Shown here in pieces: positions 27,203 through 34,391 of a DNA stretch of 64,000 nt (positions within the stretch are counted from its first letter, which is position 1; each line of letters begins with the position of its first letter). The DNA is from Streptomyces sp. F001. Its GTDB lineage: Bacteria > Actinomycetota > Actinomycetes > Streptomycetales > Streptomycetaceae. The position numbers and the translations under genes were made by a program. The DNA lies in assembly GCF_004187715.1 (NCBI RefSeq), contig NZ_QZWF01000015.1, positions 87,433 through 151,432 of the forward strand, written 5' to 3'. The notes beneath the pieces were generated by a model. That model saw only the letters and a list, made by a program, of their open reading frames with translations, had not been told where the DNA came from and did no database searches.

Positions 27203-27259
27203 GTCCCCGACCGGGCGGACCCTCACTGTGAGCGGTCCGCCCGGGACAGCAGGTAGTAC

Positions 27260-27416
27260 GCAGCCCGGCGGTGCGGGGTGCCTCCCCCAGAGGGGGGGAC
27301 CCCCAGCGCCCACCCGTGCCGCCCTGGGCGGCACGCATGCCCGCGGCTGGACGGGGTGGCTGCGGCACGACTGTCCGCGGCTTGACGGGTGGCTGCGGCA
27401 CGACTGCCCGCAGCCA
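27260..27416. repeat. Dispersed palindromic repeat with a 33-nt tandem unit
   Basis: The gap between the mca operon and otsB is filled with repeats. GTGCCGCCC/GGGCGGCAC (27316-27334) forms a tight hairpin, and a 20-base unit occurs at 27354-27373 and 27387-27406 (period 33). Strings shared with 106-177 at the left edge show it belongs to a dispersed family. Confidence 0.75.
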
Positions 27417-27421
27417 AGCCG

Positions 27422-28279
27422 TCAGCCGATACGTGCCGCCAGCCCGGCCAGCAGTCCCACGACGCCCTCCGGGCCGTTCACCACCAGGTCGGCTCGTTTG
27501 CTCAGCTCGGTGACCTCGTCGCTGCCGCTGCAGACCAGCAGGCCGGGGGTGCCGGTGGAGCGGAGTTTTTCGATGGTGGCGTAGGCGGGGAGGTCGCCGA
27601 GGTCGTCGCCGGCGTAGAGGACGGAGGCGGCGGAGAGCTCGCGGGCGTGTTCGAGGAGGGCGACGCCCTTGTCCATGCCGGGTGGGCGGAGTTCCAGGAC
27701 CATGCGGCCGGGTTCGACGATCAGGCCGTGCCGGGTGGCGAGGTCGGAGAGGGGTTCGCGCAGGGCCTCGAACGCGGCCTGGGGGTCGGCGGCGCGGCGG
27801 GTGTGGACGGCGACCGCGTGGCCCTTGTCCTCCACCCAGGTGCCCTGCCCGGCGCCCACCCGTTCGAGCAGCCCCGGCAGTTCCTCGCGGACGGCGGCGA
27901 CACCGGGGTGCGGGGCGGGGGCGCTGACCTCGCCGCTCACGGCGTCCCAGCGTTCGGCGCCGTAGTGGCCGAGGACGACGAGGTGCTCGAGGCCGGGTAC
28001 GCCCGCGAAGCCGCCGTACCGCACGGCCACGTCCGCCGGGCGGCCGGTGATCACGGCGACGGAGGCGACCTTCGGGGCGAGGGCGGCGAGCGCGGGCACC
28101 GCGTCGGGGTGGGCCCGCGCCTGCTCGGGGTCGGGCACGATCGGGGCGAGCGTCCCGTCGAAGTCGAGGGCGATCACCGCCTTGCCGGGCCGGGCGAGAA
28201 TCGCGTCGAGCCCGTCACGCCCGGCAGGGGTCGAGGGCGTCGGGAGAGTCGTGTGGGGTTCGGTCTCGTGGCTGCCCAT
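27422..28279 (-). CDS. otsB: Trehalose-6-phosphate phosphatase
   Basis: A 285-residue HAD-superfamily enzyme that removes phosphate from trehalose 6-phosphate. Motif I is ALDFDGTLAPI (nucleophile Asp near residue 39), motif II VITGRP (Ser/Thr site), and motif IV YAGDDLGDLPAY near the C-terminus. Length is usual for OtsB. ATG at 28279. No otsA synthase is adjacent, so it acts with an enzyme encoded elsewhere. It lies directly after the repeat-filled gap, possibly a rearrangement edge. Confidence 0.93.
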   Translation of the reverse strand: MGSHETEPHTTLPTPSTPAGRDGLDAILARPGKAVIALDFDGTLAPIVPDPEQARAHPDAVPALAALAPKVASVAVITGRPADVAVRYGGFAGVPGLEHLVVLGHYGAERWDAVSGEVSAPAPHPGVAAVREELPGLLERVGAGQGTWVEDKGHAVAVHTRRAADPQAAFEALREPLSDLATRHGLIVEPGRMVLELRPPGMDKGVALLEHARELSAASVLYAGDDLGDLPAYATIEKLRSTGTPGLLVCSGSDEVTELSKRADLVVNGPEGVVGLLAGLAARIG

Positions 28280-28339
28280 AGGGCGACCCTATCCGCGGCC
28301 GGGCCTGTACGGGGCGAGCCTTTGCACACCGGCCGGCAT

Positions 28340-28455
28340 CATCCAGCCCGTCTGGGGTGCCCCCTCTGGGGGAGATTGAGGACGAGGCCCTTCAGGCCGA
28401 AGCGGGGGCCTGGGGGCGGCAGCCCCCGGCGGGGGCCCACACCCACGCCGGGTGA
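28340..28455. repeat. Dispersed Streptomyces intergenic repeat
   Basis: The segment has the form GATTGAGGACGAGGCCCTTC followed by a GGGGGC/GCCCCC palindrome (28400-28432). I recognise this layout as a very common dispersed repeat in Streptomyces intergenic DNA. It lies between otsB and the DUF3263 gene. Confidence 0.7.
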
Positions 28456-28469
28456 CCAGAAAACGCCGG

Positions 28470-28703
28470 TCACCGCCCCGCCCGCCGCCGTTCCCGCAGC
28501 CTGCGAAGGCGATTCACCGTCACCGGATCGTGCGCCAACGCCCGCGGATCGTCGAGCAGGGCGTTGAGCAGCTGGTAGTAGCGCACCGGGGCCAGCCCCA
28601 GCTCCTCCCGTATCGCCCGCTCCTTCGCACCGGGCCCGGCGAACCCCCGGCGTTCCAGCGCGAGGATGTCCTGTTCCTGCCGTCCGAGCCGCTCCTGCTC
28701 CAT
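28470..28703 (-). CDS. DUF3263 protein
   Basis: A 77-residue soluble actinobacterial protein of the DUF3263 family, recognisable by QEQDILALERR, REELGLAPVRYYQLLNALLD and the Arg-rich end. The central part resembles a small helix-turn-helix, so DNA binding is possible but untested. ATG at 28703 or GTG at 28727 could be the start; the former fits the family better. It follows the solute-binding lipoprotein by 36 nt on the same strand. Confidence 0.82.
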   Translation of the reverse strand: MEQERLGRQEQDILALERRGFAGPGAKERAIREELGLAPVRYYQLLNALLDDPRALAHDPVTVNRLRRLRERRRAGR

Positions 28704-28739
28704 GCCCGAAACCGTAACCTCCGGCACCGACAGCGCGAC

Positions 28740-30011
28740 CTATCCCGCCGCCGAGCTCTCCGCCGTGGTCGCCGTCGACTGCAGCTGACCGAGGATCGCC
28801 GACGGGCTGCCACCGGGCTCCACGGTGGAGCCGATCCGCTTCTTGACCTCCGCGCTGACCGCCGCCCAGGACGTCTTGCCGACGGGGTAGAGCTCGGCGA
28901 GCGGCAGTTCGTCCAGGAACGGCTTGAGGTCCCGGTCCTCGGCCGCGCCGCTCATGGCCTCGGACGCGGCGTTGGTGACCGGCAGCAGGTCGTACTCGCG
29001 GGAGAAGGCGAGGACGTTCTCCTCGCTGTAGACGAAGTCGAGGAAGTCGCCGACCTGCTCCTTGTGGCCGTTCTGCTTGAACGCCAGCATCCAGTCGGCG
29101 ACGCCCATCGTGGCCTTGCTCTCACCGTTCACGCCGGGCATCGGCACCATGCCGAACTTCACGCCCTTCTTCTCGGCCATCTTCATCAGGGACGGATGGC
29201 CGTTCAGCATGCCGACCTCGCCCCGGGCGAAGGCGGCGAACGCGTCGGCGCGGTTGAGCTTGCCGGGGGCGACCGGCCCGGTGAGGTCCTCGCCGACCAG
29301 CTCGTCGCGCAGCCAGGTGAAGGTCTCGACGTTCTCCGTGGAGTCGATGCCGTAGGTGCCGACGGTGTCGGTGTAGCCGCCGCCCCCGCTGAGCAGCCAC
29401 TGCATGGTCTCGGCCTGTGCCTCCTCGGAGCCGAGCGGCAGGGCGTAGGGGTACTTCACGCCCTCGGCTTTCAGGGCCGCGGCGTCGGCGGCCAGTTCCG
29501 CCCATGTGGTGGGCGGGGTGAGGCCGGCCTCCTCGAAGTGGGCCTTGTTGTAGAAGAGCAGGCGCGTGGAGGCGGCGAACGGCAGGCCGTACTGCACCCC
29601 GTTGACCTGCCCCGCGCTGGCGAGCGCGGAGGAGAAACCGGCCTGTACCGGTATGGAGAGCAGGTCGTCGGCGGTGTAGAGCAGGCCGTCGGCCGCGTAG
29701 TCGGCGTACGCGCCGATCTGGGCCATGTCGGGCGCCTTCCCGGCCTCGACCATCTCCTTCACCTTGGCGTCGATGTCGTTCCAGGAGTAGACGCTGACCT
29801 CGACGTTCACATCCGGGTGGTCGGCCTCGTACTCCTCGACCAGCTTCGCCCAGTACTTCTTCGAGCTGTTGGCCGCGCTGTCGCCGTAGTCGGCGGCGAC
29901 CAGCCGCAGCGTCACGTCGGTCGTGTCTCCACCGAGGCCACAGCCGCCGAGGACCGCCGTCATGCCCAGTGCGGACACCACCGCGATCATTCCTGTCCTG
30001 CGCCGCTGCAC
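28740..30011 (-). CDS. Sugar ABC transporter substrate-binding lipoprotein
   Basis: A 423-residue extracellular solute-binding protein (family 1). The signal peptide ends in a lipobox LGGC (Cys near residue 24), so it is tethered outside the membrane. The mature part has features such as SSKKYWAKLVEEYEADHPDV, PDMAQIGAYADYAADG and the ADWMLAFKQNGHKE segment. No permease genes accompany it. It is divergent from the N-acetylglucosamine kinase gene across a gap with DasR-like sites, so an amino-sugar ligand is likely. It equals SCO4286 by position, from memory. ATP could come from MsiK (62 kb). Confidence 0.9.
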   Translation of the reverse strand: MQRRRTGMIAVVSALGMTAVLGGCGLGGDTTDVTLRLVAADYGDSAANSSKKYWAKLVEEYEADHPDVNVEVSVYSWNDIDAKVKEMVEAGKAPDMAQIGAYADYAADGLLYTADDLLSIPVQAGFSSALASAGQVNGVQYGLPFAASTRLLFYNKAHFEEAGLTPPTTWAELAADAAALKAEGVKYPYALPLGSEEAQAETMQWLLSGGGGYTDTVGTYGIDSTENVETFTWLRDELVGEDLTGPVAPGKLNRADAFAAFARGEVGMLNGHPSLMKMAEKKGVKFGMVPMPGVNGESKATMGVADWMLAFKQNGHKEQVGDFLDFVYSEENVLAFSREYDLLPVTNAASEAMSGAAEDRDLKPFLDELPLAELYPVGKTSWAAVSAEVKKRIGSTVEPGGSPSAILGQLQSTATTAESSAAG

Positions 30012-30063
30012 GTGCTCTCGCCCATCCTTGCCGAAAGATACATCTGACTTTTAAAACCGGAAT

Positions 30064-30097
30064 CAAGGTCTACACCACGTAAGTGGACTAGACCTCT
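30064..30097. promoter_or_regulatory. Two DasR-like operators (dre) between divergent genes
   Basis: AGTGGACTAGACCTCT (30082-30097) matches 14 of 16 positions of the DasR consensus ASTGGTCTAGACCAST. AGGTCTACACCA (30066-30077) matches 10 of the 12 core bases of a second site. They lie between the lipoprotein and nagK starts. DasR represses such genes until glucosamine 6-phosphate accumulates. Confidence 0.8.
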
Positions 30098-30125
30098 TCC
30101 GGGTCCTCGGGCCACACTGTCCCCC

Positions 30126-31070
30126 GTGAGACACGTCATCGCCCTCGATGTGGGCGGCACCGGGATGAAGGCCGCCCTGGTCGGGGCGGACGGCGCCCTG
30201 ATCCACCAGGCGCGCCGGCCGACCGGGCGGGAACGCGGGCCCGGCGCGGTCGTCGACGGCATCCTCGACTTCGCCGCCGAGCTCCACACGTACGGCGAAC
30301 AGCGCCTCGGCACCCCCGCGGCCGCCGCCGGCGTCGCCGTCCCCGGCATCGTCGACGAGCAGCACGGCATCGCCGCCTACGCGGCCAACCTCGGCTGGCG
30401 TGACGTCCCCCTGCGCGAACTCCTCGCCGGCCGGCTCGGCGGCATCCCGGTCGCCCTCGGCCACGATGTGCGCACCGGTGGGCTCGCCGAGGGCCGGATC
30501 GGTGCCGGGCGAGGCGCGGACCGGTTCCTGTTCGTGCCGCTGGGCACCGGTATCGCGGGTGCCATCGGCATCGACGGCCGGGTGGAGGCGGGTGCGCACG
30601 GCTTCGCGGGCGAGATCGGCCATGTCGTCGTACGGCCCGGCGGGACGCCCTGTCCGTGCGGACAGCGCGGCTGCCTGGAGCGGTTCGCGTCCGCGGCGGC
30701 GGTGAGCGAGGCGTGGGCCGCCGCCTGCGGGGACCCGGAGGCGGACGCGGCGGACTGCGCGAAAGCCGTCGCGTCCGGTGATCCGAACGCCGTACGAGTG
30801 TGGCAGGAGGCCGTGGACGCACTCGCCGACGGCCTGGTCACCGCGCTCACCCTGCTGGACCCCCGCACGCTCATCATCGGTGGCGGGCTGGCCGAAGCAG
30901 GAGAAACGTTGTTCACACCACTGCGGGACGCCGTCCGGCGACGCGTCACCTTCCAGAAACTGCCGAAGATCGTCCCGGCGGCCCTGGGCGATACGGCGGG
31001 ATGCCTGGGCGCCGGGCTCCTGGCCTGGGATCTCCTCGACCACACCGACCGCAAGGAGGAATCGCCCTGA
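30126..31070 (+). CDS. nagK: ROK family N-acetylglucosamine kinase
   Basis: A 314-residue ROK sugar kinase, probably phosphorylating N-acetylglucosamine to GlcNAc-6-phosphate. The ATP loop is ALDVGGTGMKAAL at the N-terminus, LGTGIAGAI lies midway, the zinc motif CPCGQRGCLE follows (about residues 177-186), and the catalytic Asp is in LGHDVRTGG. GTG at 30126. It overlaps nagA by ATGA, so product passes to the next enzyme in the pathway. The DasR-like sites upstream fit amino-sugar control. A plain glucokinase role is less likely given the neighbour. Confidence 0.92.
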   Translation: MRHVIALDVGGTGMKAALVGADGALIHQARRPTGRERGPGAVVDGILDFAAELHTYGEQRLGTPAAAAGVAVPGIVDEQHGIAAYAANLGWRDVPLRELLAGRLGGIPVALGHDVRTGGLAEGRIGAGRGADRFLFVPLGTGIAGAIGIDGRVEAGAHGFAGEIGHVVVRPGGTPCPCGQRGCLERFASAAAVSEAWAAACGDPEADAADCAKAVASGDPNAVRVWQEAVDALADGLVTALTLLDPRTLIIGGGLAEAGETLFTPLRDAVRRRVTFQKLPKIVPAALGDTAGCLGAGLLAWDLLDHTDRKEESP

Positions 31071-32281
31071 TGGCAACCCCCCCAGGGGCGCGGGGAACTG
31101 CGCGAACAGCCACACACAACCCGCAGCCCGCGACGGACGGAACACCCCTGATCCTCTCCGGCGCCAACGTGGTCATGCCCACGGGAACCGTCAAAGACGG
31201 CCAAGTGATCGTCGACGGCAAGCGAATCGCCGCCAACGCCCCAGCCGACGTGCCCGAGATGGATCTGCGAGGCCACTGGCTGGTACCCGGCTTCGTAGAC
31301 CTCCACAACCACGGCGGCGGCGGAGCCTCCTTCACCTCCGGCACCGTCGACGAGGTCCTCAAGGGCATCCACACCCACCGGCTGCACGGCACGACCACCC
31401 TGGTCGCCTCCACGGTCACCGGCGACATGGACTTCCTCACGCGTCGGGCGGGCCTGCTCTCCGAGCTGGCCGAGCAGGGCGAGATCGCCGGGATCCACTT
31501 CGAGGGGCCGTTCATCTCCCCGTGCCGCAAGGGTGCACACTCCGAAGAGTTGCTGCGCGACCCGGAGCCTTCCGAGGTCCGCAAGCTGATCGACGCGGCG
31601 CGCGGCAGGGCGAAGATGCTCACGCTCGCCACCGAACTGCCGGGCGGCATCGACTCCGTGCGGCTGCTCGCCGAGCACGGGGTGATCGCGGCGGTCGGCC
31701 ACACGGACGCGACGTACGAGCAGACGGTCGAGGCGATCGACGCGGGCGCGACGGTCGCCACGCACCTGTTCAACGCCATGCCCGCGCTCGGCCATCGCGC
31801 CCCCGGCCCGATCGCCGCCCTGCTGGAGGACGAGCGGGTGACCGTCGAGCTCATCAACGACGGCACGCACCTGCACCCGGCCGCCCTGGAGCTGGCGTTC
31901 CATCATGCGGGCCCGGAACGGGTCGCGTTCGTCACGGACGCGATGGACGCGGCCGGCTTCGGCGACGGCCGCTATCTGCTCGGCCCGCTGGAGGTCGAGG
32001 TCAGCGACGGCGTGGCCCGCCTGGTGGAAGGCGGCTCGATCGCCGGCTCCACGCTCACCCTGGACCGCGCCTTCAAGCGGGCGGTGACCATCGACCGGCT
32101 GCCGGTGGAGCACGTGGTGGCGGCCCTGTCGGCGGGCCCGGCGCGGCTGCTGGGCCTGGACGACCGGATCGGCTCCCTCGAACCCGGCAAGGACGCCGAC
32201 CTGGTGCTGCTGGACGCCGCCTTCGAACTCAAGGGCGTGATGCGGCAGGGAGAATGGGTGGTTGAGCCCCAACTGCCCTGA
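31070..32281 (+). CDS. nagA: N-acetylglucosamine-6-phosphate deacetylase
   Basis: A 403-residue metal-dependent amidohydrolase that converts GlcNAc-6-phosphate to glucosamine 6-phosphate, the DasR effector. Metal ligands are in DLHNHGGGG, FEGPFIS, VGHTDATYEQ and THLFNAM; the catalytic Asp is in FVTDAMDAAG. ATG at 31070 overlaps the nagK stop and has AAGGAGG 13-18 bases before it. An oddity: residues about 5-12 are encoded by a dispersed intergenic repeat (31084-31105), so the first ~24 residues look like repeat-derived padding before LILSGANVVMPTG, where family likeness begins. Confidence 0.94.
   Translation: MATPPGARGTARTATHNPQPATDGTPLILSGANVVMPTGTVKDGQVIVDGKRIAANAPADVPEMDLRGHWLVPGFVDLHNHGGGGASFTSGTVDEVLKGIHTHRLHGTTTLVASTVTGDMDFLTRRAGLLSELAEQGEIAGIHFEGPFISPCRKGAHSEELLRDPEPSEVRKLIDAARGRAKMLTLATELPGGIDSVRLLAEHGVIAAVGHTDATYEQTVEAIDAGATVATHLFNAMPALGHRAPGPIAALLEDERVTVELINDGTHLHPAALELAFHHAGPERVAFVTDAMDAAGFGDGRYLLGPLEVEVSDGVARLVEGGSIAGSTLTLDRAFKRAVTIDRLPVEHVVAALSAGPARLLGLDDRIGSLEPGKDADLVLLDAAFELKGVMRQGEWVVEPQLP
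31084..31105 (-). repeat. Dispersed repeat inside the nagA coding start
   Basis: These 22 bases are the exact reverse complement of 63928-63949 near the right edge of the window. The repeat is one I know as abundant between Streptomyces genes; here it sits within the first codons of nagA. Confidence 0.85.
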
Positions 32282-32307
32282 TACATCCGCCAGTAGAGAG
32301 CGCACCG

Positions 32308-32352
32308 AAGAGACGGTGGCCGACCGGACGACTGTGCCGACCGCCGTCTCTT
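32308..32352. terminator. Terminator after nagA
   Basis: AAGAGACGG (32308-32316) pairs with CCGTCTCTT (32344-32352); three more pairs extend the stem inwards. It lies between nagA and the PfkB kinase gene and suggests these are separate transcripts. Confidence 0.6.
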
Positions 32353-32410
32353 TGGCATGATCGACCCCCGGAGAACGACAAGCACATTCACTCGGGGGAG
32401 GTCGGCCCAG

Positions 32411-33340
32411 GTGATCCTCACGGTCACGCTGAACACCGCTCTCGACCTCACCTATCGCGTACGGTCCCTGCGGCCGCACACCACCCACCGGGTCTCCGAG
32501 GTGACCGAACGCCCCGGCGGCAAGGGCGTCAACGTAGCCCGCGTCCTGGCCGCGCTCGGTCACGAGGTGACGGTCACCGGCTTCGCCGGCGGCAGCACCG
32601 GACGGATCGTGCAGGACGCGCTCACCGCCACGCCGGGTGTGGTCGACGCGCTCGTCCCGATCGGCGGCACGACCCGGCGCACCATCGCCGTCGTGGACGA
32701 GCGGACCGGCGACACGACCCAGCTCAACGAGCCCGGCCCGGCCATCGCACCGGCCGAGTGGTCCGCGTTCCTGGAGGCCTACGAGGACCTGCTGGCGCCG
32801 GCGAGCGCGGTGGCCCTGTGCGGCAGCCTGCCGCCGGGCGTGCCGGTGGGCGCGTATGCGGGCCTGATACGCACCGCGCGTGCGGCGGGCGTGCCCGTGC
32901 TGCTGGACACCAGCGGGGAGCCGCTGCGCCGCGGGGTGGCCGCCCGCCCGGACGTCATCAAGCCCAACGCCGACGAACTGGCCGAACTCACCGGTTCCCA
33001 CGAGCCGTTGCGCGCCACCCAGGACGCCCGCCGACGCGGCGCCCACGCGGTGGTCGCCTCCCTCGGCCCGGAGGGCCTGCTCGCCCTGACCCCCGAGGGC
33101 CGCTGGCGCGCCACCCCACCGACCCGCATACACGGCAACCCGACCGGCGCCGGCGACTCCGCAGCCGCGGGCCTGCTGTCGGGCCTGGTCGAGCAGCTCC
33201 CGTGGCCGGACCGCCTGGCCCGCGCCACCGCCCTCGCCGCGGCGACGGTCCGCGCGGCGGTGGCGGGCGAGTTCGACCGGGGCTCCTACGAGGAGCTGCT
33301 GGGGCGGGTGGCGGTGATCGGGGAGGTCAGCGCGGCGTGA
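32411..33340 (+). CDS. PfkB family sugar kinase (1-phosphofructokinase / tagatose-6-phosphate kinase type)
   Basis: A 309-residue kinase. The N-terminal block LTVTLNTALDLTYRV and the RPGGKGVNVARVL motif belong to the 1-phosphofructokinase/LacC group; the C-terminal NPTGAGDSAAAG carries the catalytic Asp. GTG at 32411 is chosen since GGGGAGG lies about 10 bases upstream. It probably phosphorylates a hexose phosphate in the cytosol. Its place next to nagK-nagA suggests amino-sugar or related sugar use, but the substrate is not proven. A hairpin separates it from nagA. Confidence 0.9.
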   Translation: MILTVTLNTALDLTYRVRSLRPHTTHRVSEVTERPGGKGVNVARVLAALGHEVTVTGFAGGSTGRIVQDALTATPGVVDALVPIGGTTRRTIAVVDERTGDTTQLNEPGPAIAPAEWSAFLEAYEDLLAPASAVALCGSLPPGVPVGAYAGLIRTARAAGVPVLLDTSGEPLRRGVAARPDVIKPNADELAELTGSHEPLRATQDARRRGAHAVVASLGPEGLLALTPEGRWRATPPTRIHGNPTGAGDSAAAGLLSGLVEQLPWPDRLARATALAAATVRAAVAGEFDRGSYEELLGRVAVIGEVSAA

Positions 33341-33355
33341 GGGTCAGCCGTTGGA

Positions 33356-34270
33356 CTACTCGACCCAGCCCTTGACCAGCCACACCTGGTCGAGGTTGGC
33401 GTCGCACTGGTTGCCCTGCTCGCACGAGATCTTGATGGTGTTCGTGCCCTTGTTGAGCTGGACGTAGTTGTAGGTCCGCGTCCAGCCCTTCTCGTAGTCG
33501 CCTTCGGGGGCGTTCGCGTAGTTCTTCATGTCGACCGGCGTGCTGGCGGCCGTGCCGTTGACCGTGAGGGTCCCGTTGGCGTCCTTGCCGGGCACGCCGT
33601 AGCCGACGTACAGGGTGTACTTGCCGGACTCGGGGATGCCGTTGACGGTCCAGGTGACCGAGGCGCCGACGGCGTTGAAGCCGGTCACGTAGACACCGCC
33701 GTCCGCCTTGGCGCCCTTGATGTCGGAGGCGGTGGTGGCGCCGCCGCCGAGCTGCAGGGCCTTGGCGTCGACGGCGGGCAGCTCCTTCTCGCTGCCCGCG
33801 CTGCTCTCACTCGAAGGGCTCGACTCCGCGCTCTGGGAGACCGACGGGGTGGTGGGCTGGTCGCCGTCCGCCGCGGTGTCGTCGTCGCCGCCGAGCATCG
33901 CGACGCCGATGCCGATCACGACGGCGGCGACCACCGCGATCGCGCCGATCAGCAGGCCCTTGGTGTTGGGGCCGCGGCCCCGGCCGCCACCGCCGGGGGC
34001 GGGCTGCGTCTGGACGGTGGGGGCGCCGCCGGGGAACGACTCGGGCGCGGCGTAGTGCGGGTTCGGCTGGCCGTATGCGCCCTGCTGCTGCGGCGGCACG
34101 GTCTGCTGGCCGTAGGGCCGCTCGCCGACCGTCCGCACCCTGCTGACCGAGTTCGGGTAGCCGTAGCCGCCGGACGGCGGCTGGGCGCCGTTGGCCTGAC
34201 CGTCGGCGTACAGATAGCCGAACGGGTCCTCGTCCTCGGGCGTGCTCGCGCCGTTGTTGCCGGGCGTCAT
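33356..34270 (-). CDS. Membrane-anchored protein with C-terminal CBM35-like module
   Basis: A 304-residue protein. A Pro/Gly/Gln-rich cytosolic N-terminal region (1-105) precedes one membrane helix (about 107-128, GLLIGAIAVVAAVVIGIGVAM). A Ser/Thr-rich linker leads to a beta-sandwich module (about 165-304) resembling carbohydrate-binding module families 35/6 (WTVNGIPESGKYTLYVGYG and NLDQVWL). It would display a glycan-binding domain outside the membrane, perhaps on the cell wall. ATG at 34270. Ends 15 nt from the kinase stop in convergent orientation. Confidence 0.85.
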   Translation of the reverse strand: MTPGNNGASTPEDEDPFGYLYADGQANGAQPPSGGYGYPNSVSRVRTVGERPYGQQTVPPQQQGAYGQPNPHYAAPESFPGGAPTVQTQPAPGGGGRGRGPNTKGLLIGAIAVVAAVVIGIGVAMLGGDDDTAADGDQPTTPSVSQSAESSPSSESSAGSEKELPAVDAKALQLGGGATTASDIKGAKADGGVYVTGFNAVGASVTWTVNGIPESGKYTLYVGYGVPGKDANGTLTVNGTAASTPVDMKNYANAPEGDYEKGWTRTYNYVQLNKGTNTIKISCEQGNQCDANLDQVWLVKGWVE

Positions 34271-34391
34271 CCCTAGGTACTCCTCAACAGGTGCGGAACG
34301 GATGCGGTACGTGTGGTGAGAATGGCGAGCCTACCCGCTCGCCGTGGCCCAAACGGGTGACCAGGATCGCATCATTCCGCAGACGTGCGGT

